Under the pieces are notes generated by a model. It searched no databases. It was not told the DNA's origin and worked only from the letters and a program-made list of their open reading frames with translations. The position numbers and the translations under genes were made by a program. Positions 10,788-19,404 of a stretch of DNA of 64,000 nucleotides are shown here, one piece after another (within the stretch, counting starts at the first letter, position 1; every line of letters starts with the position of its first letter). The DNA is from DASRWT01 sp963748485 (GTDB lineage Bacteria > Methylomirabilota > Methylomirabilia > Rokubacteriales > CSP1-6), in assembly GCA_963748485.1 (NCBI GenBank), contig CAVVJF010000015.1:1-64000 (forward strand). Direction: 5' to 3'.

Positions 10788-11783
10788 CTAGGCGCCTCCG
10801 CCGGCCCAGCCGCGCCAGAGCGCCTCAAGGCGCGCCAGCGCCGCCGCGGGCAGCGGACCCTTGGCCAGGCTGGCCGCTGCGTACTCAAGGTGATCGAGGG
10901 TGGAGTAGCCCACGAGCACGGTGGAGACCGCCGGCGAGGAGAGCGGGAAGCGGAGCGCGGCCTCCACCACGCTGCCCACGTGCCCCTCGCGCACCAGCAC
11001 GTCCAGCGTGCGGCCGCGACGCACGTCGGCCACGTAGTCGGGGCCGGAGGCGATGGGCTCCACCTCGGGCGCGGCTATCGTGTGACGCACCTCGGACCCC
11101 GATAGCGCGCCGCCCGCGAGCACGCGAATGACGATGGCGCCTACGCCGGCCGCGCGGGCGCGCGGGAGGAGTCCGTCGAAGTCCTGAGCGGGAAAGCCCT
11201 TGGGCACGGGGCCGGCCGCGCTCGGGTTGAGGAGGTTCAGGCACACCTGGGCGGTGTCCAGCGCGCGCGCCTCGAGCACCTTCGACAGCGACGCGGTATC
11301 CCCCAGAGCGGTGATGCCGTAGAAGCGCGTCTTGCCCGCCTGCTTGAGCTTGTCCAGCGCCGGCACGACCTCCTCCAGCACCTGCCGCGCGTCGAGACCC
11401 CGTGGATGGCTCGGCTCGATCACGTTGTGCAGCTGAAAGAGGTCGACGCGCTCCATCTGGAGCCGCTTGAGACTGGCCTCCAGCGCGGCGGGCACGGCGG
11501 CGGCGATCTTGCCGCGATGTTCGGGGGCCACCCGCACCTTGGTGCCGACGTAGGCGGCCGGCCGCAGTGCCTTCCACACGCGCCCCAGGCTCCGCTCGGA
11601 TTCGCCGTCGCCATAGAGCGCGGCGGTGTCGAAGTAGTTGATGCCCAGCTCGAGCGCGCGCGCCACCGCCCGCTCCTGATCGCGCCCCGCCCCGCGGGTC
11701 ATGAGCCCGCCCACCGCGCCGCAGCCGAAGCCCAGCGGGTTCACCTCGAGTCCGGTCCTGCCCAGGATGCGACGCTCCATCAC
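10788..11783 (-). CDS. Aldo/keto reductase
   Basis: NAD(P)H-dependent oxidoreductase of 331 residues with a TIM-barrel fold. The catalytic tetrad is visible: D52 and Y57 in YFDTAALYGDGESE, a Lys in AAYVGTKVRV and a His in DLFQLHNV. The start MMERRILGRTGLEVNPLGFG at 11783 is preceded by AGGAGAC, a good ribosome binding site. A TACTAT hexamer (11817-11822, minus strand) about 35 bp upstream could be its -10 box; it overlaps the TAGTAT seen on the other strand for the divergent metallo-hydrolase. It is the first gene of a two-gene unit with the substrate-binding protein. The physiological substrate cannot be told. Confidence 0.92.
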   Translation of the reverse strand: MMERRILGRTGLEVNPLGFGCGAVGGLMTRGAGRDQERAVARALELGINYFDTAALYGDGESERSLGRVWKALRPAAYVGTKVRVAPEHRGKIAAAVPAALEASLKRLQMERVDLFQLHNVIEPSHPRGLDARQVLEEVVPALDKLKQAGKTRFYGITALGDTASLSKVLEARALDTAQVCLNLLNPSAAGPVPKGFPAQDFDGLLPRARAAGVGAIVIRVLAGGALSGSEVRHTIAAPEVEPIASGPDYVADVRRGRTLDVLVREGHVGSVVEAALRFPLSSPAVSTVLVGYSTLDHLEYAAASLAKGPLPAAALARLEALWRGWAGGGA

Positions 11784-11847
11784 CGTCTCCTTTCGTGGCG
11801 GAAGGCCAATGTGGGATAGTATCCGCGAAAATGGGGGGAGACGCGTG

Positions 11848-12846
11848 ATGGACTGCTGCGGCCACGACGGACCGGGCGCGGGCGACGCGAAGTTCGAGGT
11901 GAAGAAGATCGCCGACGGCGTGCACGTAGCCGTCGCCGCGCCCGCCTACAAGGTGAACTGCAACACCGCCATCATCGAGAGCGACGACGGCGTGATGGTG
12001 GTGGACACGCACTCCAAGCCCTCGGCGGCCCGGGTGATCGTGGAGGAGCTGCGGGCCCTCACCGCCCGGCCCGTCCGCTACGTGGTCAACACGCACTTTC
12101 ACTGGGACCACTGGCATGGTAACGAGGTCTACCCCGCCGCGTACCCCAACGCCGAGATCGTCACCAACCAGATCACGCGCGAGGCCATGGTGAAGAAGGG
12201 GCTCAAGCGCATCCAGGACCACGTGCGCCAGATGCCCGCCGAGATCGCGCGCCTACGGGCCCAGCTCGCCGCCGCCACCGCGCCCGATCAGCGGGCCGCC
12301 CTCACCGCCGATCTCCGCCTCGCCGAGGCCTATCAGGCGGAGGTGGGGGCGCTCAAGCCCGCGCTGCCCACCATGGCCTTCGAGCGGACGATGACGCTCT
12401 ACCGGCGCGACCGCGAGATACAACTCCTTTATCTGGGGCGCGCGCACACCGAGGGCGACGTGTTCGTCTATCTCCCCAAGGAGAGAGTCGTGATCACCGG
12501 GGACGCGGTGATCGGCTGGACCCCCTTCATGGGCGACGGCTACCCCGAGGACTGGGTGGGGACGCTCGACCGGCTCGCCGAGCTCGACTTCACCCACCTC
12601 GTCATGGGACACGGGGAGCCGGCCGGCCGCGCCTGGCTCAAGACCTTCCGCGGCTACGTCCACGACATGGTGGAGGCGGTGCGCGAGGAGGCGGCGCGCG
12701 GCGCCACCCTCGACGAGGTCAAGGCGCGCGTCGCCGAGCGCCTGGCCCCGACCTACGAGAAGCCCTTCTCCGTCTATGGGTCGTATCGCCCCTGGCGGGC
12801 CGGACTGGCCGCCAACATCGAGCGCACCTTCGCCATGGTGAGCTGA
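11848..12846 (+). CDS. MBL-fold metallo-hydrolase
   Basis: Zinc-dependent hydrolase of 332 residues from the metallo-beta-lactamase superfamily. The metal motif HFHWDH sits in VNTHFHWDHWHGNEVYPAAY. Further ligands are consistent with the LYLGRAHTEGDVFVYLP His, ITGDAVIGW and LVMGHGEPAG. A helical insertion (RIQDHVRQMPAEIARLRAQL and following) separates the halves, and a helical tail follows the core. There is no signal peptide, and the N-terminus MDCCGHDGPG carries two Cys. ATG 11848 is preferred because GGGGGGAG (11833-11840) precedes it; ATG 11809 in the same frame is the alternative. Substrate unknown. Confidence 0.88.
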   Translation: MDCCGHDGPGAGDAKFEVKKIADGVHVAVAAPAYKVNCNTAIIESDDGVMVVDTHSKPSAARVIVEELRALTARPVRYVVNTHFHWDHWHGNEVYPAAYPNAEIVTNQITREAMVKKGLKRIQDHVRQMPAEIARLRAQLAAATAPDQRAALTADLRLAEAYQAEVGALKPALPTMAFERTMTLYRRDREIQLLYLGRAHTEGDVFVYLPKERVVITGDAVIGWTPFMGDGYPEDWVGTLDRLAELDFTHLVMGHGEPAGRAWLKTFRGYVHDMVEAVREEAARGATLDEVKARVAERLAPTYEKPFSVYGSYRPWRAGLAANIERTFAMVS

Positions 12847-12887
12847 AGCACCCGCGGCCTCGCCGCTTCTGGTATCGTTATCCCGCC

Positions 12888-13184
12888 ATGGACAAGAGCT
12901 TCGTCATCACCTGCCCCTGCTGCAACGGGCGGCTCACCATCGATCCGGCGCTGGAGGCGGTGATCGCCCACGAGGCCGCGCCCCGGCCGAAGTCGGGCAT
13001 GGATCTGGGCAACATGCTCTCCTCGCTCAAGGGCGAGGCGGCCCGGCGTGATCAGCTCTTCAAGGAGCAGATGGAAGCCGAGAAGAACCGGGGCAAGGTG
13101 CTCGACCGGAAGTTCCAGGAGAGCGTGAAGAAGGCGAAGGACATGCCCGACGACAAGCCCCTGAATCCCATGGATCAGGACTAG
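12888..13184 (+). CDS. Small zinc-ribbon-like protein of unknown function
   Basis: A 98-residue cytoplasmic protein. It opens with a CPCC knuckle (FVITCPCCNGRLTIDPALEA) that resembles half of a zinc ribbon. A charged, helical, lysine-rich rest follows (QLFKEQMEAEKNRGKVLDRK) with no membrane segment. No second Cys pair is present, so metal binding would need dimerisation. I do not recognise a named family. It lies between a metallo-hydrolase and a squalene/phytoene synthase on the same strand. ATG 12888 follows TATCGT (12873-12878) by nine bases with no ribosome binding site, so it may have its own leaderless transcript. Confidence 0.7.
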   Translation: MDKSFVITCPCCNGRLTIDPALEAVIAHEAAPRPKSGMDLGNMLSSLKGEAARRDQLFKEQMEAEKNRGKVLDRKFQESVKKAKDMPDDKPLNPMDQD

Positions 13185-13188
13185 AAGA

Positions 13189-14214
13189 TTGACGGGGCCG
13201 GATCTCACCGGCCAGCTGCTCAAGCGCGTCAGCCGGTCGTTCTACCTCTCGCTGGCCGTCCTCCCCGCCGCCGTCCGGCCCGTGCTGGGGATCGCGTATC
13301 TCCTCGCGCGCGCCGCCGATACCATCGCGGACACGCGCCTCTTGCCGCGCGGCGAGCGCCTCGTCCAACTCGCCGCCTTTCGCGAGGAGCTCGCGGTGAG
13401 CGCGCCCGGCCGCGTGGAGGCCATCGTAGCGGCCACGCGCGCGAGTCAGGCCACCGCGGCGGAGCGCGAGCTCATCGAGCGCCTCGCCGAGTGCTTCGCC
13501 GCCTATCGCAGCCTGTCCACTCACGACCGCGCGCGGGTTCAGCGCGTGCTCAGAACCATCGTCGAGGGCCAGACGTGGGACCTCACCACGTTTCCCGGCG
13601 AGGACGCGGACGGGCTCGTCGCCCTCGAGTCGCGCGACGAGCTGGACCGCTATACCTACCTGGTCGCGGGCTGCGTGGGCGAGTTCTGGACCGAAGTGCA
13701 CATCGCTCACCGGCCGCGCCTCGCCCGGTGGGACCCGGCGAAGATGTCGCCACTGGGCGTGCGCTTCGGCAAGGGGCTGCAGTTCACCAATGTGCTGCGC
13801 GACATACCCCGCGATCTCCGCCAGGGACGGTGCTATCTCCCCCGCCACGATCTGGCCCTGCTCGGCCTGGAGCCGCGCGATCTGCTCGATCCGGCCACCG
13901 GAACCGCGCTGCGCCCCCTCCTCGTCGAGCTGCTCAACGTGGCGCTCGACCATTACGAGGCCGGCTGGCAGTACACCTTCGCCATTCCCCGGGCGGAGGC
14001 CCGCATGCGGCTCGCCTGCGCCTGGCCGCTCCTCATCGGCCTCCGCACGCTCGACTTGCTCGCGAAGACGCCGAACTGGCTCGACCCCGCCGTGCGGCTG
14101 AAGGTGCCGCGCTTGAGCGTGTACGGCATGATGGCGCGCTCGCTCGGCACCGTCTGGTCCACCCGCGCGCTGGGGCGCCAGGCGCGGCGGCTACGCGCGC
14201 GCATAGCACTCTAG
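13189..14214 (+). CDS. Squalene/phytoene synthase family protein
   Basis: Head-to-head prenyl transferase of 341 residues that condenses two prenyl diphosphates, giving squalene (hopanoid route) or phytoene. The first Asp-rich motif is in LLARAADTIADTRLLP. The second is in QFTNVLRDIPRDLRQGRCYL, where the usual DxxxD spacing is kept. The N-terminal SRSFYLSLAVLPAAVRPVLG is also typical. The proposed start is TTG 13189, five bases after the preceding stop. No isoprenoid neighbours are present, so squalene versus phytoene cannot be decided; the form is closer to farnesyl-diphosphate farnesyltransferase. It ends convergently with the MFS gene, overlapping by 4 bp. Confidence 0.88.
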   Translation: MTGPDLTGQLLKRVSRSFYLSLAVLPAAVRPVLGIAYLLARAADTIADTRLLPRGERLVQLAAFREELAVSAPGRVEAIVAATRASQATAAERELIERLAECFAAYRSLSTHDRARVQRVLRTIVEGQTWDLTTFPGEDADGLVALESRDELDRYTYLVAGCVGEFWTEVHIAHRPRLARWDPAKMSPLGVRFGKGLQFTNVLRDIPRDLRQGRCYLPRHDLALLGLEPRDLLDPATGTALRPLLVELLNVALDHYEAGWQYTFAIPRAEARMRLACAWPLLIGLRTLDLLAKTPNWLDPAVRLKVPRLSVYGMMARSLGTVWSTRALGRQARRLRARIAL

Positions 14215-15407
14215 CGACGGTAGGCTTCAGGCGCGAAGGCCGCGAACAGGGCCGCGACCACCACGAGCAGCGCCGCCGTTGTCCACAGCGTCGCGTCAGC
14301 GCCGGCGAGATCGGCGGCTAGCCCCAGCGCCACCGGGCCGACGACGTAGCCGAAGTCGCCCAGCATGCGGAACGCGCTCATCGCGGCCGCGTTCATGCCC
14401 GGCGGCGCGACGTCGGCCGCATACGCCGCCGGCGCGGCTCCACCCACGCTCGCGGCCACGCTCCATGCCACGCAGCCGGCGAGGAACCATGCGTACGAGG
14501 GCGCCACCAGGAAGATCACCAGCGCGACGCCGGTGAGCACGGTGGCCGGCACGATGACGGGCTTCCGACCGTAGCGGTCCACGAGCACGCCCGCGGGATA
14601 GGTGATGGCGAGCCCCACGATGCTCGCCACCGCGAGGCCGAAGCCGATACGATCGGCGCTGAGCCCGAGCCGGTCCTGCGCGAGAATGGGGATCAGGCTG
14701 AAGAGCGCGCCCGTCCGGGCCACCGCCGCCATGAAATTCGTGAGCCCCACCAGCACGAAGCCGACCAGGCCTGCGAGGAGACGGAGCTGCGCGACGAAGG
14801 AGCCCGGCGGCAGATCCGCGCCCGCCGCGCCTGCCGTCCGCTGATCGCGCGTCTCCGGCACGCGGAGGAAGGCCAGCGCGGCGGCGAGCGTGCCCGCCGC
14901 CGCGTAGAAGACGAAGGGCGCGGCCAGCCCGTACCGCTCGGCAAGGAGCCCGCCGGGCAGCGGGCCCACGCCGACCGCGAAGAGGAACGTGCCCTGGTAG
15001 ATCGACATGACGCGGCCCCGCTGCGCCGGCGTGGTGATGTCGACGAGCACGATGGTGCCGGTGGTGACGACGCCCGCCGCGCCCGCGCCCGCGATGAAGC
15101 GCGCGACCACGAAGGTCGTGAAGTCGGGCGCGTACGCGCACAGGAGATTGCCGGCGGCGGAGACGAGCCCGCCCAGCGCGAGCACGCGGCGACGCCCGAT
15201 CCCGTCCGCGAGGCGGCCCGCGGGCAGCGCGACGAGGAAGCGGGCGAGACCGTAGGCGGCGATGGCCACGCCGATGGCCGACTGGAGCACGCCGAAGGAG
15301 CGGGCGTAGAGCGCGATGACCGGCATGATGCTGCCGAACCCCAGCTGATTGACGGCAATGAGCACGCACATCCAAATCAGGATACGATTGCCGGCGAACG
15401 CGGCCAT
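14211..15407 (-). CDS. MFS transporter
   Basis: Twelve-helix major facilitator exporter or carrier of 398 residues. The cytoplasmic loop motif GRLADGIGRRRVLALGG (loop 2-3) and its repeat GVLVDRYGRKPVIVPATV in the second half mark the two six-helix bundles. The motif RFIAGAGAAGVVTTGTIVLV is typical of drug-efflux branches. ATG 15407 is chosen because the hydrophobic first helix (ILIWMCVLIAVNQLGFGSIM) follows directly. A long upstream extension would overlap the divergent oxidoreductase gene and is not credible. The 42-bp gap to that gene must hold both promoters. Substrate unknown. Confidence 0.88.
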   Translation of the reverse strand: MAAFAGNRILIWMCVLIAVNQLGFGSIMPVIALYARSFGVLQSAIGVAIAAYGLARFLVALPAGRLADGIGRRRVLALGGLVSAAGNLLCAYAPDFTTFVVARFIAGAGAAGVVTTGTIVLVDITTPAQRGRVMSIYQGTFLFAVGVGPLPGGLLAERYGLAAPFVFYAAAGTLAAALAFLRVPETRDQRTAGAAGADLPPGSFVAQLRLLAGLVGFVLVGLTNFMAAVARTGALFSLIPILAQDRLGLSADRIGFGLAVASIVGLAITYPAGVLVDRYGRKPVIVPATVLTGVALVIFLVAPSYAWFLAGCVAWSVAASVGGAAPAAYAADVAPPGMNAAAMSAFRMLGDFGYVVGPVALGLAADLAGADATLWTTAALLVVVAALFAAFAPEAYRR

Positions 15408-15449
15408 GGCCGCTACCCTGTATAGCAAACAACCCAGGAGGAGACGGCA

Positions 15450-16235
15450 ATGGGATTCGGCTTCGCGCTCTTCGCCGGCATCGCCCCCGACGTGATCCGC
15501 GCCTGCGCGCGTGAGGCCGAGGCGCTCGGCTACGACTCCTTCTGGGTGAATCATCCCGGCCCCATCGACGGACTGGCCTCCCTCGCCCATGCCGCCCACG
15601 AGACCCGGCGGGTGGCACTCGGCGTGGGCGTGATCCCGCTGCATACGCGCGGCCCCGCGGCTATCGTCGAGAGCGTGAAGGCCCAGGCCCTGGCCCTCGA
15701 CCGCCTGTTGCTCGGCGTGGGCAGCCCCAACCCCGGCTCGATCGGCCGCGTGCGCGAGGGCGTCGCCGCCCTCCGCGCGGGCTTGAGGACCCGTGTCGTC
15801 GTCGCCGCGCTCGGCCCCAAGATGTGCGCGCTCGCCGGCGAGGTCGCCGACGGCGTGCTCTTCAACTGGCTCACGCCGGCGTACGCGCGGAAGGCGACCG
15901 AGTGGGTGCGCGAGGGCGCCCAGAAGGCGGGCCGCACGCCGCCGCGCACCTACGCCTATGTGCGCCTCGCGGTGGGCGCGGGCGCGCAGGGGCGACTCCA
16001 GGAGGAAAGCGACCGCTACGCCGCCATTCCCGCCTACGCGGCCCACTTCGAGCGCATGAAGACCAAGCCCATCGAGACGGCCGTGACCGCCTCCACCGAC
16101 GAGGGCGTGGGGAGCGCCGTCGCCGCCTGGGCGGGCGCGGTGGACGAGGTCGTGTTCCGCGCCATCACTGCCAAGGACACGGTGGACGACAACCTCGCGC
16201 TCGTGCGCGCGGCGGCGCCGGCCAAGGCGCGCTGA
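15450..16235 (+). CDS. LLM-class flavin-dependent oxidoreductase, short form
   Basis: Luciferase-like TIM-barrel protein of 261 residues, shorter than the usual 300-350. It starts MGFGFALFAGIAPDVIRACA after a strong ribosome binding site, AGGAGGAGAC. Landmarks are EAEALGYDSFWVNHP, RRVALGVGVIPLHTRGPAAI, LDRLLLGVGSPNPGS, GPKMCALAGEVADGVLFNWL and the tail DEVVFRAITAKDTVDDNLAL. It resembles F420/FMN-dependent mer-like reductases. The PhzF-like gene follows three bases after its stop, so the two form an operon. Cofactor and substrate cannot be assigned. Confidence 0.85.
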   Translation: MGFGFALFAGIAPDVIRACAREAEALGYDSFWVNHPGPIDGLASLAHAAHETRRVALGVGVIPLHTRGPAAIVESVKAQALALDRLLLGVGSPNPGSIGRVREGVAALRAGLRTRVVVAALGPKMCALAGEVADGVLFNWLTPAYARKATEWVREGAQKAGRTPPRTYAYVRLAVGAGAQGRLQEESDRYAAIPAYAAHFERMKTKPIETAVTASTDEGVGSAVAAWAGAVDEVVFRAITAKDTVDDNLALVRAAAPAKAR

Positions 16236-16238
16236 GGA

Positions 16239-17135
16239 GTGCCTCGGCTCGTCCCGTTCGTCCAGGTGGACGTCTTTGCCACGCGTCCTTTCGGGGGCAA
16301 TCCCGCCGGCGCCGTGCTCGACGCCGACGAGATCGGCGACGCGGAGATGCAGAGCATCGCGGCCGAGACGCGCCTGGCCGGCACTGCCTTCGCGACGCGC
16401 ACCCCGCGGCCCGGCCACGCCTTTCGACTGCGCTATCGCTCGCCGATCCGCGAGCTCACCTATTCGGGGCACACCACGCTGGGCGCGGTGCACGCCCTGC
16501 TCGAGGCTGGGCGTATCGGCCCGGGCGAGACCGTGTTCGACACCCCCGTGGGCTCGCTGCCGGTGACGGTGGAGCCACGCGGCGGGGGCACCGTGATGTG
16601 GCTGGCGCCCGCCGTCGAGCCGCCGCGGCCGCTTCCCATCCCGCTGCCGCCCCTGCTCGCCGCGCTGGGACTCTCTCCGGACCTGGTCGGTAACTGGGCG
16701 CCGCCGGTGGTGACCCGCGACACCGACATGATCCTGCCCGTCGCGGGCCTCGCGGCGCTACATGCCCTCCGTCCCGACATGGACGCGCTGGGCGCGCTCG
16801 CCTCAGCGCATGGGCTGCGTGGCACCTGCGTGGTCTCGCGCGAGACGGTGGAGGCGAGGTCGCGGACCCACTGCCGCTTCTTCGCGCCGCACTACGGCGT
16901 CTCCGAGGACATCGTGACGGGTTCCGTACACTCGCCCCTCGCCCTCTGGCTCGCGGAGGCGGGTCTGCTCTCGCTCGACGGGGGACGCGCGGCCTTCACG
17001 GCCGAGCAGGGCGACATCGTAGGCCGCCCGGGGCGTCTGCAGATCGAGGTGGAGGGCGCGGGCAGCGCCACGCCGCGCGTCCGCGTCGGCGGCACCGCGG
17101 TCACCGTGCTGAGCGGCCACCTCCACCTCGCGTAG
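16239..17135 (+). CDS. PhzF-family isomerase-like protein lacking the catalytic Glu
   Basis: Protein of 298 residues with the PhzF/diaminopimelate-epimerase-like double fold. Landmarks are QVDVFATRPFGGNPAGAVLD, IRELTYSGHTTLGAVHALLE and HYGVSEDIVTGSVHSPLALW. In PhzF the acid/base is Glu45 in an LSET motif; the aligned stretch here is RLAGTAFATR, with Gly48 in that place. The His of the YSGH motif and the Asp of SEDIVTGS remain. It may therefore have lost isomerase activity or use another residue. The start is GTG 16239, directly after GAGGA. Cotranscribed with the flavin oxidoreductase; convergent with the M23 peptidase. Confidence 0.85.
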   Translation: MPRLVPFVQVDVFATRPFGGNPAGAVLDADEIGDAEMQSIAAETRLAGTAFATRTPRPGHAFRLRYRSPIRELTYSGHTTLGAVHALLEAGRIGPGETVFDTPVGSLPVTVEPRGGGTVMWLAPAVEPPRPLPIPLPPLLAALGLSPDLVGNWAPPVVTRDTDMILPVAGLAALHALRPDMDALGALASAHGLRGTCVVSRETVEARSRTHCRFFAPHYGVSEDIVTGSVHSPLALWLAEAGLLSLDGGRAAFTAEQGDIVGRPGRLQIEVEGAGSATPRVRVGGTAVTVLSGHLHLA

Positions 17136-17148
17136 CCCGGCCGGGGGG

Positions 17149-18024
17149 TCACTCCTGGACGGGGAGCGCGAAGAGCGTCGCCGGATCCACGCGCGAGCGC
17201 CGCGACTGGACCTGGAAGTGCAGATGCGGCCCGGTAGCGCGGCCGGTGGCGCCCACGGTCCCGAGCGTCTCCCCGCGTCCAATGAAGGCGCCCTCCGTCG
17301 CGTCGACGCGGTCCAGGTGCATGTACATCGTGTAGAGCCCGAGGCCGTGGTCGAGCACGACCAGCTGGCCCGCGAAGAAGAAGTCGCCCACCAAGGCGAC
17401 GCGGCCGCGATTGGCCGCCACCACCGGCGTGCCCCGCTCCGCCGACCAGTCCGTGCCCGAATGGGGCATGCGGGGCTTACCGTTGATGATCCGTCGCGAG
17501 CCGAAACCCGAGCCCGAGCCCGGCCCCTCGACCGCCACCGGACGCGTGAAGCGACCCTGCCAGAGCCGGGCCGGGCTGAGCGTGTCATACAGCGTGCGGA
17601 GCCGCGCCGACTCCGCGTTGGCGCGCCGCTCGGACTCCGGGTCCAGGTCCACCAGGTGATCGGGCAAGGTCAGCCGCTGCACGGGAAACGTGCGCGGGCG
17701 GATCGTGACGGTGCCCGCCTTCGCTCGAGCCGTCCCCACCGCGTCGATGATTCCCACCCGCCATGGCGTCTTGCCCGGGCGGGTCTCGAGATCGATCCCG
17801 ATCACGGCCGCCCAGTTCTCGCCGTAGGGGAAGAAGGTGATCGGCCGGCCGTCGATGCCGCCCTCGACCTCGCGCGCGCCGGACGCGCCGGTGACGAGGG
17901 CGAAGGCGATGTCGCCCTGCCGGGGCTCGGTCGGCGTCAGCCGGACCGCGAGCGGTTGGGACGCGCCGGCGGCGGGGGCGCCGGCGCCGAGGAGCACGAC
18001 AAGGGCGAGGCCGAGCCCGCGCAT
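17149..18024 (-). CDS. M23 family metallopeptidase (LytM domain), secreted
   Basis: Predicted peptidoglycan endopeptidase of 291 residues. A signal peptide (MRGLGLALVVLLGAGAPAAG) precedes a beta-rich N-terminal domain (PTEPRQGDIAFALVTGASGA). The C-terminal LytM domain carries both zinc motifs, HSGTDW (HxxxD) and HLHF (HxH), with VVLDHGLGLYTMYMHLDRVD in between. All four metal/catalytic positions are kept, so it should be active rather than an EnvC/NlpD-like activator. A TACCAT hexamer lies six bases before ATG 18024 with no ribosome binding site, suggesting a leaderless mRNA. Confidence 0.9.
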   Translation of the reverse strand: MRGLGLALVVLLGAGAPAAGASQPLAVRLTPTEPRQGDIAFALVTGASGAREVEGGIDGRPITFFPYGENWAAVIGIDLETRPGKTPWRVGIIDAVGTARAKAGTVTIRPRTFPVQRLTLPDHLVDLDPESERRANAESARLRTLYDTLSPARLWQGRFTRPVAVEGPGSGSGFGSRRIINGKPRMPHSGTDWSAERGTPVVAANRGRVALVGDFFFAGQLVVLDHGLGLYTMYMHLDRVDATEGAFIGRGETLGTVGATGRATGPHLHFQVQSRRSRVDPATLFALPVQE

Positions 18025-18065
18025 GCTCCGATGGTATGCGGATGCGGCGGCGGCGAGAAAGGCGA

Positions 18066-18965
18066 TCAGGGGGATTCGGGGCGCTGCTGGCGCAAGAACT
18101 GCTCGATTTCGGCCACGAGGTCGCCGGACGGCGGGAGCTCGTCGCGCGGCGCCGCGGCGGCGGGGGGATCTTCCTCGCCTTCCTCCGGCTTCTTCCGTTC
18201 GAGCTTCTTGATGTAGTCGGCGATCTTCGCGTTCTGCGACACGATCTCCTCGAGGTTCTGCTCGAACTGCTTCGCGGATTCCTCCAGGTCGGAGAGATCG
18301 GCCTCGGCGTTCAGCAGGGCCAGCACCCGTCGCACCAGGGCCATGGACGCCTTGGGGTTCTCGATGCCGGAGATGTAGTGAGGCACGTTCGCCCAGAGGC
18401 TCGCCGTCGGCATCGCCTGCTCGCGGGCCAGCGTGTTGAGGACGCCGACGATGCCGGTGGGCCCCTCGTACCGCGTAGGACGGATGCCCAGCCGCGCCGC
18501 CAGCTCGGGATCATGCGCGCCGCCCGAGAGCCGGACCGGGCGCGTGTGCGGCACCTCGGCCAGCAGCGCGCCGAGGGTCAGGATCAGCGAGGCGCCGCTG
18601 CGACGGGCGAGGTCGAGGACGGCCCCACAATAGGTGCGCCACTTCAGATGCGGCTCGACTGCCACCCCGACGATGAGGTCGCGGTCCAGCGCCTCCGGCT
18701 GGGCCAGGGAGAATTCCGTGACCGGCCAGATCACCTCGCGCTCGGTGGACGACCCGGCCTTGTAGCGCACGTAGGGCCGCGAGAGGCCGAAGTGGTAGAA
18801 GTCCTCGGGATCGATGCTGGCGAATGGGCGCGACGGCCAGACCTGGCCGAGATAGCGGGCGGCCCCGGTGGCCGACTCCGCGGCGTCGTTCCAGCCGGCG
18901 AAGGCCATGATGAGCATCGGCCGGCGCAGGCCTGCAGGATCCTCGTGGATGGTCAGGTGGGTCAC
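18066..18965 (-). CDS. PAC2 family protein
   Basis: Protein of 299 residues with the PAC2 (proteasome assembly chaperone 2-like) fold. Landmarks are PMLIMAFAGWNDAAESATGA, DLIVGVAVEPHLKWRTY, LILTLGALLAEVPHTRPVRL and YEGPTGIVGVLNTLAREQAM. A coiled-coil-like acidic tail follows (SAKQFEQNLEEIVSQNAKIA) and then a Pro/Glu-rich stretch. In Actinobacteria PAC2 proteins are linked to the proteasome, but no proteasome gene is in this window. The protease genes ftsH and htrA lie 2-5 kb away on the other strand. Function not established. Confidence 0.88.
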   Translation of the reverse strand: MTHLTIHEDPAGLRRPMLIMAFAGWNDAAESATGAARYLGQVWPSRPFASIDPEDFYHFGLSRPYVRYKAGSSTEREVIWPVTEFSLAQPEALDRDLIVGVAVEPHLKWRTYCGAVLDLARRSGASLILTLGALLAEVPHTRPVRLSGGAHDPELAARLGIRPTRYEGPTGIVGVLNTLAREQAMPTASLWANVPHYISGIENPKASMALVRRVLALLNAEADLSDLEESAKQFEQNLEEIVSQNAKIADYIKKLERKKPEEGEEDPPAAAAPRDELPPSGDLVAEIEQFLRQQRPESP

Positions 18966-19061
18966 GTGGCGAGTTCGTGTCCTGATGAGGTTGTCATGGA
19001 CTGTGCCTCAGAAGGGGAAAGCCCGCAAGGAGAAAAGCGGACACCGGGCCCCCGGGGATGG

Positions 19062-19104
19062 TTGCGGGCCCCCTGCCCAGTCGGTATCATAGCGAACGAT
19101 CGCT
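19062..19104 (+). promoter_or_regulatory. Sigma-70-type promoter with inverted repeat at the start point
   Basis: TTGCGG (19062-19067) and TATCAT (19085-19090) are separated by 17 bp and point at the lipoprotein gene. Immediately downstream, AGCGA-ACGA-TCGCT (19091-19104) forms an inverted repeat where transcription would begin, a plausible repressor site. The gene starts at 19133 after AGGAGG. Confidence 0.5.
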
Positions 19105-19132
19105 GACAGCCCACTCCCACAGGAGGTTGGTC

Positions 19133-19390
19133 ATGCGCAACCGCATCGTTTCCTCGGTTCTCGTGCTCGGCATCGCGGTGGTCGGCCTCGGCTGCGCGAC
19201 CTCGGAGCAATGGGCCGAGTGGCGCGCGCACAACAGCCACTTTGCGTCCGACAAGCACATGGGCTTCTCCGCGAGGAACCGCGAGGGCTCGGCCCCGCGG
19301 GTGGCGCGGAGCGACATCGATGCCGCGCGCTCGGAGAACTGGTGGGGCAAGGCCATCACGGTCAGCTCCGACCAGATTTTCCAGAACTGA
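19133..19390 (+). CDS. Small predicted lipoprotein
   Basis: An 85-residue protein with a lipoprotein signal: MRNRIVSSVLVLGIAVVGLG followed by Cys, the lipobox being GLGC. The mature part is hydrophilic (TSEQWAEWRAHNSHFASDKH) and ends SENWWGKAITVSSDQIFQN. I do not recognise the family. AGGAGG lies seven bases before ATG 19133. It is followed 14 bp later by a secreted protein, so both may act together in the cell envelope. Confidence 0.75.
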   Translation: MRNRIVSSVLVLGIAVVGLGCATSEQWAEWRAHNSHFASDKHMGFSARNREGSAPRVARSDIDAARSENWWGKAITVSSDQIFQN

Positions 19391-19404
19391 CGGACGGCCT
19401 CGCG

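Noticed and set aside
18066..18965. PAC2 gene as evidence of a proteasome locus
   Set aside because: No proteasome subunit, Mpa/ARC or Pup gene in the window.
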